Of a stretch of DNA of 64,000 nt, positions 52,790 through 62,126 are shown in pieces (positions within the stretch are counted from its first letter, which is position 1; each line of letters opens with the position of its first letter). The stretch spans positions 30,579,238-30,643,237 of the forward strand of contig OY756960.1 in assembly GCA_963580455.1 (NCBI GenBank). Reading direction: 5' to 3'. Source of the stretch: Euonymus europaeus (Eukaryota; Streptophyta; Magnoliopsida; Celastrales; Celastraceae). The position numbers were made by a program, and so were the translations under genes. A model generated the notes under the pieces. That model did not search any database and had not been told where the DNA came from. It saw only the letters and a list, made by a program, of their open reading frames with translations.

Positions 52790-55700
52790 ATGGATGGGAG
52801 CGAGTCAGCCAGGGATAGTAGAATGCGAAGGATTGAAATTGTAAGGCAGAAAAGAAAGGCCTGTCATCAATCAAAATATCTTGATGATGCCTCTACATCG
52901 AGGGGCACAACGGCAATGAAACAATGTTCAACCACAGGATTATCAAACTATGCAGAGAATATGTTGTCCTCTGAAGTACTACAGAATAGTCACAACTCAA
53001 CTGCTTTAGATTTGGGAGTCCCTGAATATACCTGCCAGTATTGCCATGCAATATTTTGGTTCTCAGAAAGACTAAAGTCTAATCGTTCACATATACCGGT
53101 ATATTCCTCTTGCTGTAGGCAAGGCCGAATAAAACTACCTGCAAATAGGGAGATTCCAGAACTGTTAAAGCAGCTTATAGCATATAATTCAGGTACAGAA
53201 TCAAAGCTATTTAGAGAGAATATTAGAGTGTATAACTCTATGTTTGCTTTTACCTCAATAGGTGGGAAAATAGATAAGAGTATCAATATAGGTCAACGAC
53301 CATATATATTTAAGCTCAATGGGCAAAATCATCACAGTATTGGGTCAATGATTCCGTTAGAGGGTGATAGACCACATTTTGCCCAACTATATATCTATGA
53401 TACTGAGAATGAACTAAAAAATAGGATAGCTCCTTTTCATTTTGATGGTAATCCATGTGGTGTTGATGAAGTTATTGTTGCTAAGTTGATATCTATGTTT
53501 GACAGCTGCAATGAATTGGTTAAAATTTTTAGAATAGCGAGAGATAGATTTAGAGAGAGTGAAAATCATTTGTTCTCTCTGAAGTTATGTGGGAATAGAG
53601 CTGGAGACAGTTTGCAATATAACCCACCCTCGACTGCGGAAATGGCTGGTTTGATTGTTGGGGATATTGGCCACTCAAACCAAGGGAGAGATATAATTGT
53701 GGAGTACCAGAGTAAGCAACTCAAGCGAATCGATGATTTACATCCCTCTTTTATGTCAATGCAATATCCCATATTATTTCCTTATGGAGAAGATGGGTAT
53801 AGGCTGAATATAAGATATGAAGCAGATGTTAATCAATCTAAGGTGAAGCGGGGGAATGTTACTAGAAGAGAATACTATTCATATGTCCTCCAACAAAGAA
53901 ATGTTGGCTATCAAGTCTTAATTAGGGGTGGGAAACTTTATCAACAATATATAGTAGATGCCTTTACAAGTATTGAGGATGAGAGACTAAGATATATTAG
54001 ATTTAAGTATCAACAAGATCACTATAGATGTGAGATATACAAGGGTGTACAAGATGCATTTCTTCGGGGTGACACTGCATCAAATACAGTGGGGCAACGA
54101 GTTATATTGCCATCAAGTTTCACAGGCAGCCCAAGATACATGATTCAGAACTATCATGATGCAATGGCAATTTGTCGAGCTAAGGGGAATCCTGATTTAT
54201 TTCTCACCTTCACATGTAATGTCAAGTGGAGAGAAATTCAGATGGCTCTAGCTTTAATACCTGGTCAGAAAGTGGAGGATAGACCAGATATAGTGGCAAG
54301 AGTTTTCAATATGAAGTTAACTCAATTTATTAAGGATATCAAATCTGGTAATTATTTTGGGAGGGTGGAGGCTGTTATTTATACAGTTGAATTTCAGAAG
54401 AGAGGTCTCCCACATGTGCATGTCATTATATGGTTACATGAAGATGATAAGTTTCCAACCCCAGAGGATATCAATAAGATTATCAGCGCAGAAATACCAG
54501 ATCCACTAACTGAACCTCAATTATATGAAATAGTGTCCAAATTTATGATACATGGACCATGCGGACTTGCAAAATCAAAAGCCCCTTGTATGAAAAATGG
54601 TAGATGTATGAAGAATTTCCCTAAAAAAAATGTCCCAGAGACCGTTATAGGAGAAGATGGTTTTGCATTGTATAGGAGGCGTGCTGATGAAAGATGTGTG
54701 GTTAAAAATGGTGCTCATCTTGACAATCGTTTTGTTGTGCCTTACAACAAAGGTCTCTTACTGAGATATGAAGCCCATGTTAATGTCGAGTGGTGTAATA
54801 GATCAAGGTCTATCAAATATCTTTTCAAATATGTTAATAAAGGTCCAGATAGAACAAGGGCAGTCTTGCAAGAAAATACTGAAGGTTCAAATTGTGAAGT
54901 AGTAGATGAGATAAAAATTTACTATGATTGTCGATATCTTACAGCGTATGAATCATGCTGGAGAATTTTTGAATATCATATACACTTTAAGTTTCCAAAT
55001 GTAGAAAGATTGACTATACATATGCCCCAAATGAACAATATATTCTTCTCTGGAGACAAAGACATGGCTGCAATACTTCGACAACCCGGTATTGAAAAAA
55101 CAATGTTGACTGAATGGATGTTTACAAATGCTCAATTTGATGATGCACGTAAGCTAACATATGCAGAATTTCCTTCCTCTTGGAGGTGGGATAACACTGA
55201 TAAAATATGGTTTAGAAGGAAAAGAGGAGTTGCTATTGGGAGAATAACTTATGTATACCCAACAGCAGGAGATGCTTATTATCTTCGCATGTTGCTATCT
55301 CATGTAAGAGGAGCAACAAACTTCAGTGATATAAGAACAGTTGATGGAATAGTCCATGAAAACTTCAAGGAAGCTTGTAATGCAATGGGCTTAATAGGAG
55401 ATGATCGAGAATGGCATGAGGCTATGGAAGAGGCAGCTTTATGGGCAACCTCAACTGAGCTTAGGAACCTTTTTGTAACATTGATACAATTCTGTGAAGT
55501 TGCTGATGTTAACAAGTTGTTTGAAAAAAATTTATCAGCAATGCAAGATGATATAGTATACAGAGTTCAACGAAGGTTGAATGTGGAGCAACTAAAGTTG
55601 ACTGATGACCAGATTAAAAACCAAGTGCTCCTTGAGATACAGTGTTTACTGGAGAAAAATGGCTCCTCCTTAGCTGACTTTAAACTTCCTTTGCCTACAG

Positions 55701-57271
55701 AATTCAGTGTACACAATATAAGTAACACAATGTTGAGAGAGGAGCTCAATTACGAAACCAGTGCTATGCATGATGACAATCTGAGATATATCAGCCAATT
55801 AAATGAAGAACAAAGAATCATATATGATGCAGTCTTGGTCTCAGTTTATGAGAAGAATGGCAGGCTTTTCTTTGTGTATGGCCATGGTGGAACTGGAAAG
55901 ACATTTGTATATCAGGCATTAATAACACGGTTGCGATCAGAAGGACACATAGTGCTTGCTGTTGCCTCCTCTGGAATAGCATCATTGCTTCTACCAGGAG
56001 GTAGGACTGCTCATTCCAGGTTCAAGATTCCAATAGAGATCAATGAAGATTCTACCTGTAGTATTAAAAAAGGCTCCCAGGTTGCAGAACTTATAAAAAT
56101 GGCATGTTTGATTGTTTGGGATGAAGCACCCATGGCTCATCGAAATTGTTTCGAGGCTCTAGATAGAACATTGAAAGATATTTTGGGAGACAATGATGGA
56201 AGCGATGGAACAAGATCTCTACCTTTTGGAGGATGTACTGTATTACTCGGTGGGGACTTCAGACAAATACTACCAGTGGTGATCAAGGGATCAAGACATG
56301 ACACAGTTCAAGCATGCATCACTAGATCAAATATATGGGAGCACTGCAGCATTTATAAACTGAATACAAATATGAGACTCAATGTAAGAGGTTTATCTGA
56401 GGAAGACGCACATGAAATTAATAAATTTGCGAAATGGTTGCTTGATATTGGAGAGGGCAAAATAGAGACTATAAAAAGGAATGAAGAGGAAGAGATTCCA
56501 GAGTGGATTAAAATTCCAGATGACATGCTCATACAATCTCAGGAAAATGCACTTGATGTTTTAGTAAGTTCAATTTATGATAAACTACAAACCATGTATG
56601 GAGATCCAGAATATCTAAAAGAGAGGGCAATAATCACAGCTACAAATGAGGCAGTAGATGCTATAAATTCTGATGTTTTAGCACGAATACCTTCAGAGGC
56701 AAGAATATATTTGAGTTACGACTCAATATGCAAAGCTGCTGGAGCTAATGATGAAGATGATCTATTATATCCTCCAGATTTCTTAAATTCTCTCTCATTC
56801 ACTGGTGTGCCTCATCATTCACTACCATTAAAAAAAGATACTCCTGTAATGTTGCTGAGGAACATAAATCAGTTTCATGGTCTATGTAATGGAACTCGAC
56901 TATTGATCAAAAGATTAGGAACAAGGGTTATAGAAGCAATCATAATCACGGGTACTCATGTTGGTGACAAAGTCTATATCCCAAGAATAATTATGTCAAG
57001 TACTGATCGAAGATGGCCATTCACTGTTAAAAGAAGACAATTCCCTATTCGTCTATGTTATGCTATGACTATCAATAAAAGTCAGGGACAGAGTTTAGCA
57101 AAGGTTGGTCTATATCTGCCTCGGCCAGTTTTCACACATGGACAACTATATGTTGCTTTATCTAGGGTCACCACATATAATGGTCTCAAAATTCTTTTGG
57201 ACACTGATGACTCAACAGGATCAGAATACACCAAGAATATAGTGTATGAAGAGATATTTGATGATTTATAG
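52790..57271 (+). CDS. Helitron RepHel transposase (HUH Rep plus Pif1-type helicase)
   Basis: The 1493-aa frame runs without a stop. I choose the ATG at 52790 because the earlier ATG (52754) lies ahead of an intron-acceptor-like CCGGTATAG. After an N-terminal Cys-rich CQYCHAIFWFSE region and the Helitron_like_N domain, the Rep nuclease shows motif 1 LFLTFTCN (about residue 470), the HUH motif LPHVHVIIWL (about 541) and the catalytic-Tyr region SIKYLFKYVNKG (about 677). The helicase shows Walker A GHGGTGKT (about 1031), Walker B LIVWDEAP (about 1107), LPFGGCTVLLGGDFRQILPV, and the C-terminal INKSQGQS ... YVALSRV (about 1453). It would nick, unwind and roll a single-stranded copy of the element. 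All key residues look present, so it may be active. Confidence 0.92.
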   Translation: MDGSESARDSRMRRIEIVRQKRKACHQSKYLDDASTSRGTTAMKQCSTTGLSNYAENMLSSEVLQNSHNSTALDLGVPEYTCQYCHAIFWFSERLKSNRSHIPVYSSCCRQGRIKLPANREIPELLKQLIAYNSGTESKLFRENIRVYNSMFAFTSIGGKIDKSINIGQRPYIFKLNGQNHHSIGSMIPLEGDRPHFAQLYIYDTENELKNRIAPFHFDGNPCGVDEVIVAKLISMFDSCNELVKIFRIARDRFRESENHLFSLKLCGNRAGDSLQYNPPSTAEMAGLIVGDIGHSNQGRDIIVEYQSKQLKRIDDLHPSFMSMQYPILFPYGEDGYRLNIRYEADVNQSKVKRGNVTRREYYSYVLQQRNVGYQVLIRGGKLYQQYIVDAFTSIEDERLRYIRFKYQQDHYRCEIYKGVQDAFLRGDTASNTVGQRVILPSSFTGSPRYMIQNYHDAMAICRAKGNPDLFLTFTCNVKWREIQMALALIPGQKVEDRPDIVARVFNMKLTQFIKDIKSGNYFGRVEAVIYTVEFQKRGLPHVHVIIWLHEDDKFPTPEDINKIISAEIPDPLTEPQLYEIVSKFMIHGPCGLAKSKAPCMKNGRCMKNFPKKNVPETVIGEDGFALYRRRADERCVVKNGAHLDNRFVVPYNKGLLLRYEAHVNVEWCNRSRSIKYLFKYVNKGPDRTRAVLQENTEGSNCEVVDEIKIYYDCRYLTAYESCWRIFEYHIHFKFPNVERLTIHMPQMNNIFFSGDKDMAAILRQPGIEKTMLTEWMFTNAQFDDARKLTYAEFPSSWRWDNTDKIWFRRKRGVAIGRITYVYPTAGDAYYLRMLLSHVRGATNFSDIRTVDGIVHENFKEACNAMGLIGDDREWHEAMEEAALWATSTELRNLFVTLIQFCEVADVNKLFEKNLSAMQDDIVYRVQRRLNVEQLKLTDDQIKNQVLLEIQCLLEKNGSSLADFKLPLPTEFSVHNISNTMLREELNYETSAMHDDNLRYISQLNEEQRIIYDAVLVSVYEKNGRLFFVYGHGGTGKTFVYQALITRLRSEGHIVLAVASSGIASLLLPGGRTAHSRFKIPIEINEDSTCSIKKGSQVAELIKMACLIVWDEAPMAHRNCFEALDRTLKDILGDNDGSDGTRSLPFGGCTVLLGGDFRQILPVVIKGSRHDTVQACITRSNIWEHCSIYKLNTNMRLNVRGLSEEDAHEINKFAKWLLDIGEGKIETIKRNEEEEIPEWIKIPDDMLIQSQENALDVLVSSIYDKLQTMYGDPEYLKERAIITATNEAVDAINSDVLARIPSEARIYLSYDSICKAAGANDEDDLLYPPDFLNSLSFTGVPHHSLPLKKDTPVMLLRNINQFHGLCNGTRLLIKRLGTRVIEAIIITGTHVGDKVYIPRIIMSSTDRRWPFTVKRRQFPIRLCYAMTINKSQGQSLAKVGLYLPRPVFTHGQLYVALSRVTTYNGLKILLDTDDSTGSEYTKNIVYEEIFDDL

Positions 57272-58140
57272 AAAGGTAATCCTCTGAATATTGTTTTACA
57301 TATAAGTTGTGAAAATAATTATACACTGTATTTAACTATGATATTTGACTGTGAAACAACAGGTTTAATATTAATATCCCGTATATTTTACAGAGTTTAC
57401 AGAGGTGTGATCATCACCAGTGTAAGGTCACAGCAAATATAAAGTATGAAGTTAAATTGAGCCACTATATTTCTGCAGCTGATTTTATAGAGTGCCTCTC
57501 CTAAATAGAAGGTGGCAATGAGGAGCCATGACAACATGGTAAGAATTGAGTATGTACTATTGTGTGTAATAATCATGTGTTGTAAAATTTGGAACTACCC
57601 ACAATACATCTTCTGTTTCTCCAAATAATCAACAGCTATCCTTCTTTCACTCTGATGATTACATGCATTTGTAAATTGAATTTTGACCCTCGATTGAACT
57701 GTGATAACCTTCTACTGTTGTTTATAAACTTAGGGACTCTGTACTCTAATGAAGTTACCTCTGCTGTCTCAAGGAAATATCACCTGAATTTTGCTCGGTA
57801 TGATACTAAAAAAAACTTCGACGGCACCTCTGAACCTTGCTTCTTTGCTATTTTTTGAATTCTGGTTCTTCAATCTTTCTACAGCTTCTAATAGATGATC
57901 TGGCTCCAGGAATGACTTCTAAACCCAAAAGTTCCAACGCTGCTGATCCTACATCTATCTCCCTACTGATCTGGGGTGCAACCTAACTGGATTCCATGCA
58001 ATCTTAAGCTATAGCACAGGAGATGAGTTAATGCGTTTTTATCAGTGTTTTTACACATAAAAAACTTCCACCATTTCCCAGCTCTTAGGTTGTCTTAAAT
58101 CCTATGGGGGGTTCTGTAAAGTGATAGTATTCTTGCTTTT
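57272..58140. other. Helitron interior between RepHel and the PPME1 fragment
   Basis: Short open stretches exist (for example RKYHLNFARYDTKKNFDGTS at about 57768-57830) and could be another captured exon, but I do not recognise them. Confidence 0.35.
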
Positions 58141-58149
58141 TATGCTGTA

Positions 58150-58638
58150 GTTATGTTTACCGGGCAAAGCTGGAAGAAACTGAAAAACATTGGGAAGCCT
58201 GGTATTAACTTTTTAATCCTCTTGCTCTCTTTTGTGGAATGCCACCGAACCATATCTATCTCTATTACTGCTGCAATTGAATCCCTCTGAATAACTTCCA
58301 ATAATCTATTTCTTGCACATGCTCATTTGAGTATACCTGATTTCATTCCACGAGCTACGTTAATTGGTGTTACATCTAATTGTAGCTTGAGTATATTAAG
58401 CTAATGCTGATACTGTTGAACAAAGCGAGTTATTCCATACTTTATATTTTAACGTTTTTGGGGGGTTGGGAAAAATGGTTTTGAATCAACCAAATTTTTC
58501 CCACACAGAGTGTTTCGCCACCCAATCACATAATGATCAGTAACTTATTTTACAGGTATGAAGGGCTTTCCGAAAAATTCCTATCAACTACTGTGCCAAA
58601 GCTCTTGCTTTTAGCAGGAACAGATAGATTGGACAGGT
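58150..58638 (+). pseudogene. PPME1: Protein phosphatase methylesterase 1 (PPME1) fragment captured by the Helitron
   Basis: Two exon-like pieces lie in order. The piece at about 58150-58200 reads YRAKLEETEKHWEAW and is followed by a GT donor. The piece at about 58556-58638 is preceded by ACAG and reads YEGLSEKFLSTTVPKLLLL and AGTDRLDR, then GT. This corresponds to adjacent exons of plant PPME1 (LEETE.YWK.WYEGLSEKFLSC.VPKLLLLAGTDRLDR), the esterase that demethylates the PP2A catalytic subunit. Only this C-terminal portion is present. Its motif is well preserved, suggesting a recent capture. The introns are retained, so genomic DNA was acquired. It has the same orientation as RepHel. Confidence 0.75.
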
Positions 58639-58983
58639 TTTATTTTCTTAACTTGGCTGTAGTAGTTGAAAATTTTATATTATTTTTTTGGCCAATTAAG
58701 TTCATTATCATATCTTTCAGTATGATTTACTTTTGTTAAGCCTTACTTTGTAATATCTTTCTCAGTTAATTATCTAATAATCTTATCTAATTTAATTCAT
58801 GGTATGCACCTCTTTTCCTACAGATATTACTACGCCACCTAACAAACTAAGATTGACCTGATTTTCAAGATCACCTATTTTCAATTTACCATTGCATAGG
58901 TCAATCATTTGAAGTAGATATATATGCATAGACATATCTTATATCTGCACATTAGTTTTATGCCGGCGGAAAAAAGAGTCTTC

Positions 58984-59574
58984 TACAACCTTCATGAACG
59001 TATTTGAGCAACATATTCAATGTACTTTAACTACTTTAACACACACCGTCATCAAAAACATGATATAACCTACGCCATACTTAAGTACTCTACTGTATGT
59101 AGGTCTACCTCAACTTATGAAATCTGCTTACGCATGGTCTGATAAATGAGAACAAAACAAAAAAAATAAATGTACACAATGAACATATCAAAAGTAATAT
59201 TTTTAAACTACAAATGTCAGCTGAGGAAGACACTTTGCATGGGTAAATATCTTTAACACATATCACTACAAAATAGCTTGCTCACCAAGTAAACCAATCA
59301 AAAACTCGCCCTTCTATTAAAATAATGTAATTCCACTACTATAAATTCACTCAATTGAAACAGATCCGACTCACTACTGACATCAAACACAACATCCATC
59401 CAACACAATATCCAGCAAGAAAACTCAGAGAAAGCCCTAACTTCATTGGTTCTTTGTTCCCTACACAAAGGTAGGTTTCCGTTATTCATTGGTTTTATGT
59501 TTATTGTTATTGATTCATTCATTTGGCAAATAAATCATTTACTGAGTTATGATGCTCGCAATTATTGAGTGCAG
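58984..59574 (+). promoter_or_regulatory. Promoter/leader module copy A (for the 273-aa gene)
   Basis: It is homologous over about 550 bp to 61482-62060. Shared features are ACGTATTTGAGCA, CATCAAAAACATGAT, AGGTCTACCTCAACT.ATGAAA, a GTAAACCAATCA box, TATAAAT at 59340-59346, a GATCCGACTCACTACT leader and a 5'-UTR splice donor (AAG-GTAGGT at 59471). The acceptor AG at 59573-59574 leads directly into the coding exon. Confidence 0.7.
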
Positions 59575-59578
59575 GAAG

Positions 59579-60400
59579 ATGACAGTGTTGTTCAAGGGTG
59601 TTTTGAACCACACACTTAATCCCCACAACCTATATGGTCCGAAGCATATGTCAACTATAAGAGACCTCAACTGGTTGCTAGCTCAAATTGAAGACACAGC
59701 AAGCGATGAGGACTTAACAGGAATAGAGCTAGCTATGCTGATTCAAACTTCAGAACAACTCCATCTGAAAATCCAATGTTTAAAGCTAAGTTACGAATGG
59801 AAATATCAAGATCCAAAAAATAACAACGTCATCACCTATGAAGAGGCTGAAAATAAGATGATGAAGACAGAGGAAAAAGCACAGCTTGAGAAGCTCATGA
59901 GGTCAATTATAATTCTTCATATGCAAATCTTGACCTCAACTGAGACCACCCGAAATAGGAGGCAGACATTGTTAAAGGTCAGAGGACTTTACCAGCAGAG
60001 CAGAGAAATGTATGAAAAGCTGAATCAAAAGAAACACATGGAATATAAAGCTCTAATGAAAAGTACAACAAGAAGCATGAGGGAAGATATCAAAGGAAAA
60101 GGTAACGACAGCACACTAAATATAATCATCAGGAAAATGGAATGTTGCAAGATGGAGCTCTCTGACTTATGTGATGATATTCTAAAACAGCTGAAGGAAG
60201 ATCTACAATTCAGCAAAACCAATTGGGAAGGATCTTCAATCAATTCAGATAATAGAGGAAAGGCAAAGATAGAATATGGAGTAGAGGAATGTACCCTGGA
60301 TCAAAAGAAATACTTTGTGGGATTGATCACTGAAATTCTAGATATGAAAAATGAAGTAGAATGCATCTCAGATACAATAGGAACCATGACAATATGGTAA
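59579..60400 (+). CDS. Unrecognised 273-aa Helitron-borne protein
   Basis: The start is set at 59579 because the sequence just upstream (GAGTGCAG-GAAG) is a splice acceptor, so the earlier in-frame ATG at 59549 would lie in the intron. The protein starts MTVLFKGVLNH and is rich in Lys, Glu, Met and Leu. It is probably mostly helical with coiled-coil segments (for example EEAENKMMKTEEKAQLEKLM and KVRGLYQQSREMYEKL), and has no signal peptide, membrane segment or catalytic motif that I can see. I do not recognise a family. It is a single uninterrupted exon with its own promoter copy, between RepHel and the RPA-like gene. It may be a Helitron accessory factor or a captured and evolved host gene. 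Confidence 0.65.
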   Translation: MTVLFKGVLNHTLNPHNLYGPKHMSTIRDLNWLLAQIEDTASDEDLTGIELAMLIQTSEQLHLKIQCLKLSYEWKYQDPKNNNVITYEEAENKMMKTEEKAQLEKLMRSIIILHMQILTSTETTRNRRQTLLKVRGLYQQSREMYEKLNQKKHMEYKALMKSTTRSMREDIKGKGNDSTLNIIIRKMECCKMELSDLCDDILKQLKEDLQFSKTNWEGSSINSDNRGKAKIEYGVEECTLDQKKYFVGLITEILDMKNEVECISDTIGTMTIW

Positions 60401-61481
60401 ATAACTACTACGAAAGTGAAGTGATAGGAGTCTCTTTTGATCCATACATATTAAAGACTTCCGGAATATAAGAAATTTTGATCTACTACGACAGTGAAGT
60501 GGAGTAGTCGCAGTGCATCTCAAGTCAAGAAGACATGAAATTTTGTTTGTAATATAAGAAATTTTGTTTGTAACATAACAAGTCTTCTAAGTTAGTTTGA
60601 TTGTAAAAAGTTTTCGTCGACTGTAATCGCTTCATATTTACAAGTGAAAAAACAGATGTTAACAGCTTTTAATAATACCAATTTACATACCATTATAATT
60701 TATCCAAATAAAATTTTCATACTATTCACTCAATAGTGACTATATTGGATACAACATATTATGATATTTAAATGTCTACAGGATCCTCAAATTGCAGCAT
60801 TAATTTTATTCCTCTTCAAGTTCATAGGAAGCAGCCGAACCCGTTACTGATCAAGAAAGTACTGCTTAATTATTAAGATACGGGATTGAAATACCGGACA
60901 CTAACAGCAGCAGTTGTGAATGGTATGAAATAGACCAAAGCCCTTCATGCGCACATATGCCAAAAAAAAAACACATAAAACATACACCAGTCTTACATTG
61001 ATTACGAAGAACAGACAACAGAAGCATTAAAAAATTAAATGTCCACTTTTTTTCCCTCTACCATCGTACTCTCATCTTGAGTGATAACAGTATAAGCAGT
61101 GTATCTACCGCCCATTCTAACCGACTCTAAATTGACGCAGACATCTCCCCTTTGAGCAGAATATTAAATGCACTTTAAGACATCTCTCTGGTTTCAAGCG
61201 CCGACATCCCCATACTGCTTGCCAAACCTTGACACGTCAACCAACTTTGGTCTTATTAAAATCAATAAATCTACTGGGTTAATAGTGGCGCATGAATCTC
61301 AGATATGCTTTTACGATTTCGTCAATCCGATGACGCCGTGCTGCCAGTCACTATATCATATGCACCATTCATGAATCGATGAATGAATCACTAAAGCAGA
61401 TGCATGAATCAATGTAACTTTCTTCTTTTGTAATTATGAAATATCTCTCTACTATGTACATGGCGGCCGGAATAAAGTATG
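60401..61481. other. Spacer with a partial third copy of the promoter repeat
   Basis: No ORF was recognised. TTGAGCAGAATATTAAATGC ACTTTAAG at about 61155-61182 matches the start of module B (about 61507-61535), so a short third piece of the promoter repeat is present. Confidence 0.5.
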
Positions 61482-62103
61482 TTATACAACCTTCATAAAC
61501 GTATTTGAGCAGAATATTAAATGCACTTTAAGTACTTTAACACACACCCTCATCAAAAACATGATGAAATCTACGCCATATTGAAGTAGCCTACCGTATT
61601 GAGGTCTACCTCAACTCATGAAATCTGCTTACGGATCGTCTTATAAATGAAATAAAGACAAAAAAAAACAACCACAAGTAATTGGACAAATATCTACACA
61701 AAAGTCTTTTGTCAACCGAACAAAAGTAATAATTGTAAACTCAAAATGTCAGCTGAGCAAGACTCCTCCCATGGATTAATATAATATTTAATATATCAAC
61801 AAAAGATTACTTGCTCAACAAGTAAACCAATCAAGAACACGTCCTCGCATTAAAATAATGTCATTCAACTGCTATAAATTCACTGGATTGAAACAGATCC
61901 GACTCACTACTACCACCAAAAAATTTCATCCACCAAAATCTCCAGCAATATCACCCAGACACAGACTTACTAACTTCAACGTATCTTTCTTCTCGACACA
62001 GAGGTAGTCTTTTGTTATTCCTTGGTTTCATGTTTATCATTACTGGTTCATTCTCATTTTAAATCTTGGTCACCTACTCTGCCTACATTGTTTCGATCTG
62101 TAG
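61482..62103 (+). promoter_or_regulatory. Promoter/leader module copy B (for the RPA-like gene)
   Basis: Homologous to 58984-59574. TATAAAT lies at 61873-61879, the same CCAATCA box upstream, the leader GATCCGACTCACTACT, and a splice donor GAG-GTAGTC at 62004. The acceptor AG at 62102-62103 precedes the first coding exon. Confidence 0.7.
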
Positions 62104-62126
62104 AAGTGTACCACAGCTCCAAATTG

